Below, piece by piece: positions 24,118 to 32,674 of a DNA stretch of 33,865 nucleotides. Each line of letters opens with the position of its first letter. Within the stretch, counting starts at the first letter, position 1. The position numbers and the translations under genes are program-made. The stretch spans positions 1-33,865 of the forward strand of contig CAMAYR010000027.1 in the NCBI GenBank assembly GCA_945862355.1, given 5' to 3'. Below the pieces are notes generated by a model, which worked only from the letters and a program-made list of their open reading frames with translations, was not told where the DNA came from and searched no databases. The DNA comes from Devosia equisanguinis. Lineage in GTDB: Bacteria; Pseudomonadota; Alphaproteobacteria; Rhizobiales; Hyphomicrobiaceae.

Positions 24118-24837
24118 TTACTTCTTGCCGCCCGCTGCGGGGGCCTTGCCGCCCGCGGCTGGTGCACCCTTGGCGCCGGCCGCCGGTGCAGCCTTTGCCG
24201 CAGCGGCCTTGGCATCGCCACCGGCTGCGGCGCCATCGCCTGCGCCCGGAGCGGCTGCTTCCTCGTCCTTGGTCAGCGCGCCGGCGACCGTCGCCACCGT
24301 GAAGTCACGGTCGCCGATCGTCGGGCGCACGCCAGGGGGCAATTCGATGGCGGAGATATGGATCGAACGGCCGATCTCGAGACCGGTGAGGTCGAAGTCG
24401 AAGAACTCCGGGATCGTGTCCGGCGGGCAGTAGACCTCGATCTCGCGGCGAACGATGTTGAGCACACCGCCGCGCTTGAGGCCCGGGGAGGCGGCATCGT
24501 TGATGAAGCGGGCGGGGACGCGCACGCGAATGCGGCTCTCGGGTGTCACACGGAGGAAATCGACGTGGAGGGGCGTGTCCTTGACGGGATCGAGCTGGAA
24601 CTCGCGCGGGATCACGCGGGTCTTCTTACCGTCGATGTCGATGTCGAAAATGGTAGCGAGGAAGCGGCCGCGGGTTATGATCTTCGACATCTCTGTGAAG
24701 TCGCAGACTATTCCGACAGGCTCCATCTTGGCGCCGTAGATCACGGCAGGCACTTTGCCCTCGCGTCGCGCTGTGCGTGCGGCCCCCTTACCGCTCCGCG
24801 TGCGCGCCGAGGCCTTGATCTCGATGACGTTGGCCAT
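24118..24837 (-). CDS. rplY: Large ribosomal subunit protein bL25, long (Ctc) form
   Basis: 5S rRNA-binding protein of the 50S subunit. The 239-residue protein has the L25 domain (residues about 5-95: IEIKASARTRSGKGAARTAR, KVPAVIYGAKMEP and LHVDFLRV) and the Ctc C-terminal beta domain (VRVPARFIND, SPGLKRGGVLNIV, IEVYCPPDTIPEF). A long low-complexity Ala/Gly/Pro/Lys tail follows from about residue 195, repeating APAAGGK-like units, as in other alphaproteobacteria. ATG 24837 follows TTGGAGAG. It heads the rplY-pth block and is divergent from recJ across 288 bases. Confidence 0.97.
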   Translation of the reverse strand: MANVIEIKASARTRSGKGAARTARREGKVPAVIYGAKMEPVGIVCDFTEMSKIITRGRFLATIFDIDIDGKKTRVIPREFQLDPVKDTPLHVDFLRVTPESRIRVRVPARFINDAASPGLKRGGVLNIVRREIEVYCPPDTIPEFFDFDLTGLEIGRSIHISAIELPPGVRPTIGDRDFTVATVAGALTKDEEAAAPGAGDGAAAGGDAKAAAAKAAPAAGAKGAPAAGGKAPAAGGKK

Positions 24838-24972
24838 GGCACTCTCCAATGAAAAAGGGGCCACTCCGGCCCCGGTCGTTGCTTCCCCGCCCGGCCTCCA
24901 AGGGTGCAAATGCGCGGCGGGGGGCCCTTGACAGGCTGGCCGCGTTATACCTGCGAGGGTCGTGCATTGCAA

Positions 24973-25000
24973 CGCCCGGCTGGCATCGCCCGGCTGGCAT
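24973..25000. repeat. 14-bp tandem duplication between rplY and recJ
   Basis: Two perfect copies of CGCCCGGCTGGCAT (24973-24986, 24987-25000) in the 288-base region between the divergent starts of rplY and recJ. The region holds no other gene and should contain both promoters. Confidence 0.9.
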
Positions 25001-25125
25001 CGAGAATGCGGGGATGGTCCGCTTGGGGGAGGTTCTCCCCAGGCAAGTAACGGCGGACCAAGAATGGATGTCGCTACATGGCAGGGACTCGCCCTAACCT
25101 GACGTGGGTTTCGAGGAGTAACGAC

Positions 25126-26982
25126 ATGTCGGCAGCTGCCCGGCGCAAGGCAACATCCAGCAACGATGCGGTCGCCCCTTTCCTGGGGGTCGGCAACTCG
25201 GCGCGTGGATTTCAGTGGCGCGAGCGGCTTCAGGCCGGGCAGCGCAACACGGCTCTGGCGATCAGCCAGCGACACGGATTGCCGGAGCTGCTGGGCAGGG
25301 TGCTGGCAGCGCGCGGCGTCGGTATCGACGAGGTGCCAGTCGTGCTCGAGCCGACCATCAAGGCGCTGATGCCCGATCCCAGCGTGCTCAAGGACATGGA
25401 TACGGCGGCCCATCGGCTCGCGGATGCGGTCGGCAAGCGTCAGCCGGTGGCAGTGTTCGGCGACTACGACGTCGACGGGGCCTGCTCGTCGGCACTGATG
25501 GCGCGCTGGCTCGGCCATCACGGGGTCAAGGCGCGCATCTATATCCCAGACCGCATCTTCGAGGGTTACGGGCCCAACCCCGCGGCGATCGAGACGCTGG
25601 TGGCGGAGGGAGCCCGACTTATCGTCACCGTCGACTGCGGGACGACGAGCTTCGAGCCGCTCGCGGTGGCGCGCAAACTCGGCACCGACGTGATCGTCAT
25701 CGACCATCACCAGGCCGACGAGCGCCTGCCCGATGTGGCAGCGGTGGTGAACCCCAACCGCCAGGACGACATCTCGGGCCTGGGCCACCTGTGCGCGGCG
25801 GGCGTCACCTTCATGACGCTGGTTGCAGCGACCCGGGAGCTGCGGCGGCGCGGGGCTTACGGCCAGGGCCTCGCTGAACCGCCACTGCTGGGGATGCTCG
25901 ATCTCGTGGCGCTCGCCACGGTTTGCGACGTGGTGCCGTTGCAGGGGCTCAACCGTGCCTATGTCACGCGCGGACTGGCGGTGATGCGGCAGCGGGAGAA
26001 CATCGGGCTGCGCGCACTGAGCGACGCTGCCGGCCTCAACCAGCCACCTACGACGTATACGCTGGGCTTCGTGCTCGGGCCGCGAATCAATGCCGGCGGG
26101 CGGATCGGCGATGCGGCGCTGGGCGCTCGGCTGCTGACCTTCGAGGACGAAGGGGAGGCGGCGCGGATCGCGGTGCAGCTCGACAAGCTCAATCGCGAGC
26201 GCAAGACGATCGAGACGGACATGCTCGCTGCGGCACTGGCCGAGGCGGAGACGATGGTAGCCGCGGAACCTACCCTGCCGCTGTTGATGGTCGGCTCGGA
26301 GCACTATCACAAGGGCGTCGTCGGTCTCGTGTCGAGCCGGCTGACCGAGCGATTTCAGCGGCCGAGCTGCGTCATCGCTTGGGAGAAGGACGGCTCGGGC
26401 AGCGGTAAAGGCCAGGGCACGGGCTCGCTGCGCTCAATTGCCGGGGTGGACATCGGCAGTGCGGTCAGGGCGGCGACGGCGGCGGGCCTGCTCGTCAAGG
26501 GCGGCGGACATGCGATGGCGGCTGGCCTCACCGTCGAGCGGGGGCGGCTCGATGCCGCGCGCGGGTTCCTGATCGAGAGCGTTCGCGCGGCGGCAGGGGC
26601 TGCGCGCTCGACCGCGACGCTCGACATCGACGGGGCTCTGACGCCAGCGGCCGTCAACAACAAGCTGATCGATCTGATCGAGCAGGCCGGACCTTACGGG
26701 CAGGGCAATCCTCAGCCGCGGTTCGTGTTTCCCGCTCATCGCATCAAGTTCGCCAAGGTGATGGGCGAGGCGCATGTGCGCGTGACACTCGAGGCGGGCG
26801 ATGCCTCCAAGATCGACGGGATCGCGTTTCGCGCGGTGGGGCAGCCGTTGGGCGAGGTACTGCTCGGCACGGGCGGTATGCCGATACATGTCGCCGGCAC
26901 GCTTCGGCGGGACAGCTGGGGGGGGCGCGAGAAGATAGAGTTGATGATCGACGACGCCGCCGATCCCAGACAGCAAGGCTGA
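25126..26982 (+). CDS. recJ: Single-stranded-DNA-specific exonuclease RecJ
   Basis: 5'-3' exonuclease on single-stranded DNA, used in RecFOR recombination, mismatch and base-excision repair. The 618-residue protein has the DHH-family motifs in order: DYDVDG (residues 113-118), DCG (170-172), DHH (193-195) and GLGHLCAAGV. The DHHA1-type segment with VVGLVSSRLTERF follows, then GGGHAMAAGLT and a C-terminal OB-like domain (RFVFPAHRIKFAKVMG). ATG 25126 is chosen for the strong GAGGAG site seven bases ahead; an upstream ATG at 25078 would add 16 poorly conserved residues. Length is normal. It stands alone on the plus strand. Confidence 0.97.
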   Translation: MSAAARRKATSSNDAVAPFLGVGNSARGFQWRERLQAGQRNTALAISQRHGLPELLGRVLAARGVGIDEVPVVLEPTIKALMPDPSVLKDMDTAAHRLADAVGKRQPVAVFGDYDVDGACSSALMARWLGHHGVKARIYIPDRIFEGYGPNPAAIETLVAEGARLIVTVDCGTTSFEPLAVARKLGTDVIVIDHHQADERLPDVAAVVNPNRQDDISGLGHLCAAGVTFMTLVAATRELRRRGAYGQGLAEPPLLGMLDLVALATVCDVVPLQGLNRAYVTRGLAVMRQRENIGLRALSDAAGLNQPPTTYTLGFVLGPRINAGGRIGDAALGARLLTFEDEGEAARIAVQLDKLNRERKTIETDMLAAALAEAETMVAAEPTLPLLMVGSEHYHKGVVGLVSSRLTERFQRPSCVIAWEKDGSGSGKGQGTGSLRSIAGVDIGSAVRAATAAGLLVKGGGHAMAAGLTVERGRLDAARGFLIESVRAAAGAARSTATLDIDGALTPAAVNNKLIDLIEQAGPYGQGNPQPRFVFPAHRIKFAKVMGEAHVRVTLEAGDASKIDGIAFRAVGQPLGEVLLGTGGMPIHVAGTLRRDSWGGREKIELMIDDAADPRQQG

Positions 26983-27127
26983 GCACTCGAGCGCATTTAC
27001 CTGCGTTCCGAGGCTTGATACCTGAGGACTGCGATCTTGCGTGGGCGGGTTACCAGCACCGGCTCGTGAAGACGCGGTGGGGTACGATCAGCTGCCGCAC
27101 CCGACAAATGATCGACGGAGCCTGCGC

Positions 27128-28459
27128 ATGTCCATTCACGATCTTCGCTCGTTCATCGCTGCCGCGCGCGCCGCTGGGCAAGTCAACGACATCGAGGGCC
27201 CGGTGAGCCCTGTCCACGAGCTCGGCCGGGTGCTGAAGGCGTGCGAGCGCGTCGACAAGGCTGCCTACTTCCACAAGGTCGAGGGCTCGGACCTGCCCGT
27301 CGTCGGGGGGCTGCTCAGCTCACAGCGCTGGGTCGGGCGCGCGCTCGAATGTCCCTCCGAGGAGGTCGGCGAGCGGATGGCATCGGCGACCGAGAAGCCG
27401 ATCAAGCCCGAGCTGCAGACGAGCAAGGCGGCGAGCCAGGAGGTCGTGGTCGAGAAGCCCGATCTCACCAAGCTGCCGATCCCGACGCATTCGCCGCTCG
27501 ACGCGGGCGCCTTCATCACCGCCGGCGTCGTCATCTCGCGCGACCACGAAAGCGGCCTGCACAACCTTTCCTATAACCGGATGCAGGTCTATGGCCCCGA
27601 CACGTCGGGCATTTCCATGAACATCTGGCGCCACATGAAGGCGTTCTACGACAAGGGCGAGCACGCTGGCCGCAACCTGCCGTTCTGCGTCGCCATCGGT
27701 CCCGATCCGACGCTGATGATCGCGGCGGCCTGCCGCTACGACGGCGACGAATACGAGATCGCCGGGTCGCTGCGCGGTGCGCCGATCCCCGTCGTGCGCG
27801 CGCAGACGTGCGATGTGATGGTGCCGGCGTTCGCGGAGATGATCATCGAGGGCGAGGTGATCGCGGGTGAGCGGCGGATGGAAGGTCCGATGGCGGAGTT
27901 CACCGGCCATTATTCAGCCCGCGACGAGAAGCATGTGGCACGCATCACGCGGATCACGCATCGCAAGAGCCCGATCTGGCAGACGATGAACGGCGGCGGC
28001 TACGAGCACGTCTACATCGGCAACACGATCACCCGCGAGCCACTGCTGGCGCGCTTCATCCGGCACATGACGCGCAAGTTGATCGCGGTGCATCTGCCGC
28101 CCTATGCAGCGGGTTTCACCGCGATCATCGCGCTCGACGATCCAGCTCCCGGCGAGGTGCGAAACGTGGCGATCGCGGCGATGGCAGCCCACGTCAACAT
28201 CAAGACGGTGATCGTGGTCGGCAAAGACGTCGACATCTACGACCCTGCCGACGTGATGTGGGCGCTCAGCACGCGGGTGCGCTGGCACGAGGACCTGCTG
28301 CCGATCCCCGGTGCGCACGGCAACGAGCTCGATCCGACGTCGGACGAGCACGGCGTGCAGTGCAAGGTCATCATCGACGCCACACTGCCGGCGTCGTCGA
28401 CGAAGAGCCCCATCAAGGTCTCGTATCCCGCGGTCGATCTCGCGCGTTATGTGAAGTAA
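27128..28459 (+). CDS. UbiD-family decarboxylase (prenylated-FMN type)
   Basis: 443-residue (de)carboxylase of the UbiD family, which uses prenylated FMN made by a UbiX partner to decarboxylate aromatic or unsaturated acids reversibly. The catalytic Arg-Glu-Glu set is recognisable: R151 in NLSYNRMQV, E252 and E257 in MEGPMAEFTGHYS. Metal and phosphate-binding segments MNIWRHM and EGEVIAGE also fit. ATG 27128 gives the family start MSIHDLRSFI; the frame extends 29 codons upstream without support. It is shorter than UbiD proper (about 490), so it is more likely a catabolic member such as a hydroxybenzoate, phenylphosphate or pyrrole/indole decarboxylase type. No ubiX homologue is visible within the window. 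Its stop is 6 bases from the convergent dinB stop. Confidence 0.93.
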   Translation: MSIHDLRSFIAAARAAGQVNDIEGPVSPVHELGRVLKACERVDKAAYFHKVEGSDLPVVGGLLSSQRWVGRALECPSEEVGERMASATEKPIKPELQTSKAASQEVVVEKPDLTKLPIPTHSPLDAGAFITAGVVISRDHESGLHNLSYNRMQVYGPDTSGISMNIWRHMKAFYDKGEHAGRNLPFCVAIGPDPTLMIAAACRYDGDEYEIAGSLRGAPIPVVRAQTCDVMVPAFAEMIIEGEVIAGERRMEGPMAEFTGHYSARDEKHVARITRITHRKSPIWQTMNGGGYEHVYIGNTITREPLLARFIRHMTRKLIAVHLPPYAAGFTAIIALDDPAPGEVRNVAIAAMAAHVNIKTVIVVGKDVDIYDPADVMWALSTRVRWHEDLLPIPGAHGNELDPTSDEHGVQCKVIIDATLPASSTKSPIKVSYPAVDLARYVK

Positions 28460-28465
28460 TCCACT

Positions 28466-29656
28466 TCAAACCGCTTCGCCGAACAGGTCGGGGGGATCGG
28501 CGAGGGTGGCGGGGAGAAGGTGGTCGACGCCGATCCCGACGAGGCGAAAGCTGCGGCCGTCGGCCTCGCTTTCGATCAGGGGACGGGCGGCGGCGAACAG
28601 CACGTCTGCGCGCTGGGTCGGGTGGGGCAGGCGGCGGTTGCGCGTGATGATGCGGAAGTCGGCGGTCTTCAGCTTCAGGACGAGGGTGCTGCCGGATTTG
28701 CCTTTGCGGAGGAGGGCTCCCGCGACGCGGTCGCAAAGCGGGGCGGCTGCCTCCATCAGCTCGGCCGGGCGCGACTTGTTCACGCGGAAGGTGGTCTCGG
28801 CGGAAATGCTTTTCGCTGCGCGGTGGGCGGTCACGAGGCGATCGTCCTCGCCCTTCGCGAAGAGCGCCAACCTGCGGCCGAGCTTGCCGATGCGGGCGAC
28901 GAGCTCGGCCTCGCTCAGGCGTTGCAGGTCGCCGATTGTGGCGAGGCCGGTTGCAGACAGGCGGCGTGCGGTGACGGCGCCGACGCCGTTGATCTTGGAG
29001 ATCGACATCGGGGCGAGCAGGCGGCGGGCCTCGCGCTGGCCGATTACTGAAAATCCGCGCGGCTTCTCCATCTCGGAAGCGAGCTTGGCGAGAAACTTGT
29101 TGGGGGCGAGGCCGATCGACACGGTGATGCCGATCTCGCGCTCGACGCGCCGGGCGATGAGCGCCAAGGCCTGGGCAGCGGTGGCATCGCCGAGCAGGTT
29201 CTCCGGAGTGAGGTCGAGATAGGCCTCGTCGAGCGATACGGGCTCGATGACGGCCGTGGCGGTCTCGAAGATGGCGCGGATCTGGCTGCTTACGCGACGG
29301 TACTTAGCCATGTCGGGCGGGATGATCGTCGCCTGCGGGCAAAGCTCCTGCGCCTGGAACATCGGCATGGCGGAATGAACGCCGTAACGGCGAGCGATGT
29401 AGCAGGCGGTGGTGACCACGCCGCGACCACTGGCGTGTCCGACGATCAGTGGCACGTAGCGGAGATCGGGGCGGTCACGTTTCTCGACGGAGGCGTAGAA
29501 TGCGTCGCAGTCGATATGGGCGATGCCCAATGTCTCGAGCTCGGGGTGGCGCTTGATGCGCGCCGAGCCGCACGTCGCGCACGCCTCGCCCTCGCCTTTG
29601 CCGATGCTCTCGGGCTCGGCCAGATCCGTACAATCCCGGCACAGCGCACGTGGCAT
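28466..29656 (-). CDS. dinB: DNA polymerase IV with N-terminal zinc-ribbon-like extension
   Basis: Y-family translesion polymerase of 396 residues. Catalytic acidic residues are in HIDCDAFYASVE (D49) and SLDEAYLD (D143, E144). The helix-hairpin-helix region is near KINGVGAVTARRL, and the little-finger domain contains STLVLKLKTADF. The C-terminal end PDLFGEAV resembles a beta-clamp binding motif. Before the polymerase core, residues 1-40 form a putative zinc ribbon with C6-x2-C9 and C26-x2-C29. This extension is known from other Rhizobiales DinB proteins and absent from E. coli DinB. ATG 29656 includes it. No LexA-box was identified upstream. The PsiE-like gene lies 86 bases upstream on the same strand. 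Confidence 0.96.
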   Translation of the reverse strand: MPRALCRDCTDLAEPESIGKGEGEACATCGSARIKRHPELETLGIAHIDCDAFYASVEKRDRPDLRYVPLIVGHASGRGVVTTACYIARRYGVHSAMPMFQAQELCPQATIIPPDMAKYRRVSSQIRAIFETATAVIEPVSLDEAYLDLTPENLLGDATAAQALALIARRVEREIGITVSIGLAPNKFLAKLASEMEKPRGFSVIGQREARRLLAPMSISKINGVGAVTARRLSATGLATIGDLQRLSEAELVARIGKLGRRLALFAKGEDDRLVTAHRAAKSISAETTFRVNKSRPAELMEAAAPLCDRVAGALLRKGKSGSTLVLKLKTADFRIITRNRRLPHPTQRADVLFAAARPLIESEADGRSFRLVGIGVDHLLPATLADPPDLFGEAV

Positions 29657-29742
29657 ACTTGCTCGCGCGGAGAACCCGCGACGCCGTCATGGCCGGCAAG
29701 GTAGCCGAACGAAACGGCCGCGCGTGAAATGCGATAGAAAGC

Positions 29743-30156
29743 TCAGTGATCGCTGCCGATCGAAAGGTCGCGACGGGCAACGCGGATGCCGATCGTGTAG
29801 CCGGCCATGACGTCGATCAGCGCGGCGATAACGATAAAGAAGAACACGGAGGTACCGGCGGCTTTCACCAGCAGGAACTCGATGAGGCAGGCGACGAACA
29901 CCAGCATCGACAAGCCGTGATCGAGGAGGGAGGCGCTCGATGTGTAGGTCGCCTTCATGAGCTCGATGAACAGGAGCCCCATCGTGAGTGTGATGATCAG
30001 GTCGCCCCAGGTCAGCCAAAGCGTACCCGTCATCAGCGGCACGGGAAGCACCTGCTGCGCCAGGAACGCAGCCGCGTTGCCGCCTCGGTCGAGAAGCACG
30101 ATCGCGTTGTAGAGTATGAACGAGATAACGATCAGCGGCAGTGCTCTGAACGACAT
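29743..30156 (-). CDS. Small inner-membrane protein, PsiE-like (phosphate-starvation-inducible E family)
   Basis: 137-residue protein with four hydrophobic segments: LPLIVISFILYNAIVLL, WLTWGDLIITLTMGLLFIEL, MLVFVACLIEFLLV and FFFIVIAALIDVMAGYTIGI. Size and layout resemble the PsiE family, whose members are induced on phosphate starvation in enterobacteria but whose function is unknown. ELMKATYTSS between the second and third helix fits that family loosely. ATG 30156 has CCGGAG seven bases upstream; the open frame continues back through the tandem repeat at 30167-30212 but that part is non-coding in character. It may be cotranscribed with dinB, with no functional link implied. Confidence 0.65.
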   Translation of the reverse strand: MSFRALPLIVISFILYNAIVLLDRGGNAAAFLAQQVLPVPLMTGTLWLTWGDLIITLTMGLLFIELMKATYTSSASLLDHGLSMLVFVACLIEFLLVKAAGTSVFFFIVIAALIDVMAGYTIGIRVARRDLSIGSDH

Positions 30157-30166
30157 GCGGGGCTCC

Positions 30167-30212
30167 GGGCTTGAACGTCGCGGCTTGAACGTTGCGGCTT
30201 GAACGTCGCGGC
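30167..30212. repeat. Three tandem copies of a 14-bp unit upstream of the PsiE-like gene
   Basis: Units GGGCTTGAACGTCG, CGGCTTGAACGTTG and CGGCTTGAACGTCG, followed by a partial fourth (CGGCTGG). The array begins 11 bases upstream of the ATG of the minus-strand gene, so it occupies its leader or promoter. The remainder of the gap to rpmF (30213-30379) holds no gene. Confidence 0.9.
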
Positions 30213-30379
30213 TGGCGCAATTGGATAGAGCTACAACCACTGCCGGCGAGCAGCAGGCTTGGGTGCAACCGATGGCGGACAGGATACTGCAATGCAATCT
30301 CCGCCGCCAGTCGCGCCGCCTGAACCGTGTGCCACAGGTGCGTGGCAGAAACGTGGTTCCGGCGACGGGCGCGCCGAGC

Positions 30380-30565
30380 TTATGCCTCGGCCTTAGGCTC
30401 TAGAATCTGCTTGCCGTTGTACATGCCGGTTTTGGGGTCGAGGTGGTGCGGGCGGCGGCGCTCGCCGCTCTTGCTGTCCTCAATGTAGACCGAAGCCTTG
30501 AGCGCGTCGGCCGAGCGACGAAAGCCGCGCTTCATGCGAGAAACTTTTTTCCTGGGTACTGCCAT
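30380..30565 (-). CDS. rpmF: Large ribosomal subunit protein bL32
   Basis: 61-residue basic ribosomal protein of the 50S subunit. The start [20 protein letters not shown] and the later [16 protein letters not shown] stretch are diagnostic. It has no zinc-binding cysteines, so it is the C-minus form usual in alphaproteobacteria. ATG 30565 has CGGAG seven bases upstream. It is monocistronic here as far as can be seen. Confidence 0.98.
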   Translation of the reverse strand: MAVPRKKVSRMKRGFRRSADALKASVYIEDSKSGERRRPHHLDPKTGMYNGKQILEPKAEA

Positions 30566-30618
30566 TTTCGAGCTCCGAGCTTAAGCTTTAGTTTGATCGT
30601 TTGCCGCTGCATGCCGCG

Positions 30619-30634
30619 CTGCCGCAGGCGGCAG
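30619..30634. repeat. Perfect 7-bp inverted repeat upstream of rpmF
   Basis: CTGCCGC and GCGGCAG separated by AG, 54 bases upstream of the rpmF ATG. It could be an operator or just a GC-rich hairpin. A second one lies at 30793-30819 (GCCAGCC with GGCTGGC, 13-base loop). The remainder of the 398-base gap between rpmF and the TIGR02300 gene contains an open minus-strand frame (30588-30932) with no ribosome-binding site or recognisable motif, which I do not call a gene. Confidence 0.4.
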
Positions 30635-30963
30635 GACCACGTCGCAATTCGTTCCCCGTGACGGTCTCTCGGTTCGCTGGGATGACATTAAACTGTCGAG
30701 CGAACGCACCCAGGGGTACGCCCGTGGAATTTTCGATCCTGCCTTCGAGACCGTCGAGGTCAGCCGCCTTATAGCGGCATTCCACATAAAAGGCCAGCCG
30801 TCGCTGTGGCCGGGCTGGCGCGATGGTCAGGCGTGTTGGCCGGGGGGCGGCAGGTGCCCGCTCGGCCGGGGCGGCGGAGGCTTCCCGATAGCTTTTGACA
30901 ACCCGGTTGATGCATGGCAGACCCCGCCGCAACCCTTCAGCATTTCATTTCGAGGCTTGAACC

Positions 30964-31338
30964 ATGTCCACGAAACTGGCGCGCGGGACGAAGCGCACCT
31001 GCCAGAACTCGGGCTGCGGCTCCCGATTCTATGATCTCAACCGCGATCCGATCACATGCCCGATCTGCGGCTCCAACTATTTCATCGCTTCTGCTCCACT
31101 GATCGCGGACGTGGTCGGTGAGCGTGCCGTCGAGCCGAACAAGGAGTTTGCGGACACCGGTGCGCTGGTGCCGGGCGAGGCGCCAGAGGTCGCGCCGGAG
31201 GATCTGCCGGACGTTGAGGGGGCGGACGAGCCGGTCGCGGCGGAAGAAGACGAGACCTTCCTCGAGGAAGAGGAAGAGGACGGTGGCGATGTCTCCGGTA
31301 TCATCGGCGGGGTCGGCGAGGACGAGGAAGAGGTCTAG
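30964..31338 (+). CDS. FYDLN-acid domain protein (TIGR02300 family)
   Basis: 124-residue protein of unknown function restricted mainly to alphaproteobacteria. The N-terminal third is a zinc-ribbon-like module: C13 and C18 in [17 protein letters not shown] and C32/C35 in ITCPICGS, including the name-giving FYDLN. The C-terminal two thirds are intrinsically acidic, with long Glu/Asp runs ([14 protein letters not shown]) ending in GEDEEEV. ATG 30964 follows GAGGCTTG. Such proteins often lie next to aroA; here hisF follows after 53 bases on the same strand. The fold suggests binding to a basic or nucleic-acid partner, but nothing is established. Confidence 0.93.
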   Translation: MSTKLARGTKRTCQNSGCGSRFYDLNRDPITCPICGSNYFIASAPLIADVVGERAVEPNKEFADTGALVPGEAPEVAPEDLPDVEGADEPVAAEEDETFLEEEEEDGGDVSGIIGGVGEDEEEV

Positions 31339-31391
31339 TGAGGCGTCGCGCCTCGGCGCCAGAAGCGAGAGGCGGTTCGTCGGGAGGGGCT

Positions 31392-32177
31392 ATGCTCAAG
31401 GTTCGCCTTATCCCCTGCCTGGACGTCAAGGATGGCCGCGTCGTCAAGGGTGTGAACTTCGTCGATCTGCGCGACGCGGGCGATCCCGTGGAGGCTGCGA
31501 CGGCTTACGATGCGGCAGGCGCCGACGAGTTGTGCTTTCTCGACATCACAGCCAGCCACGAGAAGCGCGGCATCATGCTCGACATCGTGCAGCGCACGGC
31601 TGAACGTTGCTTCATGCCGCTGACGGTGGGGGGCGGTATATCCTCGGTGGAGGATATCCGTCGGCTGCTAGAGGCGGGCGCGGACAAGGCCTCGATCAAT
31701 ACGGCGGCGGTGAAGCGGCGCGAGCTCGTGCGTGAGGCGAGCGAGAAGTTCGGCGCGCAGTGCATCGTCGTCGCCATCGACGCCAAGCGGGTCTCCGGCG
31801 CGGACGAGCCGGCACGCTGGGAGATTTTTACGCACGGGGGGCGCAGCCCGACGGGGCTCGACGCGGTCGAGTACGCGCGCGAGGTCGTGGCACTCGGGGC
31901 GGGCGAAATCCTGCTGACCTCGATGGATCGCGACGGCACCAAGGCGGGCTTCGATCTGGGTCTTACGCGCGCCATCGCGGATGCGGTATCCGTCCCGGTG
32001 ATCGCTTCGGGCGGTGTGGGTAGCCTCGATCATCTCGTGGATGGCGTCGTGCAGGGGCATGCCAGCGCGGTGCTGGCTGCCTCGATTTTCCACTTCGGCA
32101 CGTTCTCGATCGGCCAGGCGAAGCGCCACATGGCGGCAGCCGGCGTGCCCATGCGGCTGGATGGGGTGGCAGCGTAG
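31392..32177 (+). CDS. hisF: Imidazole glycerol phosphate synthase, cyclase subunit
   Basis: 261-residue (beta-alpha)8-barrel that, with the glutaminase HisH, turns PRFAR into imidazole-glycerol phosphate and AICAR in histidine synthesis. The catalytic aspartates D11 ([15 protein letters not shown]) and D130 (VVAIDAKRV) are present. Phosphate-binding loops LTVGGGISS and [12 protein letters not shown] are also intact. ATG 31392 has GGGAGGGG directly ahead and gives the standard length and start [12 protein letters not shown]. hisB, hisH, hisA and hisE, which often surround it in alphaproteobacteria, are not in the window, so this copy is separated from the usual cluster or is one end of it rearranged. 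Confidence 0.97.
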   Translation: MLKVRLIPCLDVKDGRVVKGVNFVDLRDAGDPVEAATAYDAAGADELCFLDITASHEKRGIMLDIVQRTAERCFMPLTVGGGISSVEDIRRLLEAGADKASINTAAVKRRELVREASEKFGAQCIVVAIDAKRVSGADEPARWEIFTHGGRSPTGLDAVEYAREVVALGAGEILLTSMDRDGTKAGFDLGLTRAIADAVSVPVIASGGVGSLDHLVDGVVQGHASAVLAASIFHFGTFSIGQAKRHMAAAGVPMRLDGVAA

Positions 32178-32262
32178 TACGCCGCTCATCCGGGGGAGGC
32201 TGGACAGGCGCGGCACTTGCGCGATGTCGCAGGTGATCGGTCCGGATCGCTGCTCGTGAACC

Positions 32263-32291
32263 TTGCATTTTGTTCCAACCACCCATATAGG
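32263..32291 (+). promoter_or_regulatory. Promoter of the tRNA-Ser gene
   Basis: TTGCAT (32263-32268) and TATAGG (32286-32291) with a 17-base spacer. Transcription would begin near 32298, six bases before the mature tRNA. Position and spacing fit a strong sigma-70-type tRNA promoter. Confidence 0.65.
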
Positions 32292-32303
32292 CTCTGGCTG
32301 TCC

Positions 32304-32395
32304 GGAGACGTGGCCGAGTGGCTGAAGGCGGCGGTTTGCTAAATCGTTGTGCTCCTAACAGGGCACCGGAGGTTCGAATCCTCTCGTCTCCGCCA
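32304..32395 (+). tRNA. tRNA-Ser(GCU), CCA encoded
   Basis: Acceptor stem GGAGACG (32304-32310) pairs with CGTCTCC (32385-32391). The D-arm is TGGCCGAGTGGCTGAAGGC. The anticodon loop is TTGCTAA with GCT at 32338-32340, reading serine codons AGC and AGU. The anticodon stem GCGGT/ATCGT contains two G-U pairs. A long variable arm typical of tRNA-Ser (TGTGCTCCTAACAGGGCACC) follows, then the T-arm GAGGTTCGAATCCTC. The discriminator G and CCA are encoded (32392-32395). Total 92 nt. Confidence 0.97.
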
Positions 32396-32412
32396 TTATC
32401 TTTCCTTAACAT

Positions 32413-32436
32413 CCTGAAACTGCTGTTCTTTTCAGG
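32413..32436 (+). terminator. Hairpin after the tRNA-Ser gene
   Basis: CCTGAAA (32413-32419) pairs with TTTCAGG (32430-32436) around a ten-base loop, 18 bases beyond the tRNA end. No T-run follows, so it is a possible but unproven terminator. The 280 bases from the tRNA to the next ORF hold nothing else recognisable. Confidence 0.4.
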
Positions 32437-32674
32437 GGTTGGTCTCCTTCAAGCCCACAATGCCTACCACAAATTTTTGCGGCTCTGCGGCATCTGAAGT
32501 GCGTCCAGGCTAGATCCATATTTCTAGCCCAAGCCGTCCATCGAGACCACGATCTTTGACCGCCAACGACGATGATGACCTCCTCCCCTCTGAGTTGCTC
32601 GGCGGAAGCTTAAGGGTTCGGTAACCCATCAGCCACATGATCCTGTTTCGTTCTCCGCAACCGGTATCCGTGTC

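Noticed and set aside
24118-26310. A 730-codon minus-strand frame running from recJ antisense into rplY
   Set aside because: The bL25 part begins at 24837 with a good ribosome-binding site; the upstream portion is antisense to recJ and has shadow-frame composition.
30588-30932. A 114-codon minus-strand frame between rpmF and the TIGR02300 gene
   Set aside because: No ribosome-binding site, composition like a GC-driven open frame and no recognisable motif.
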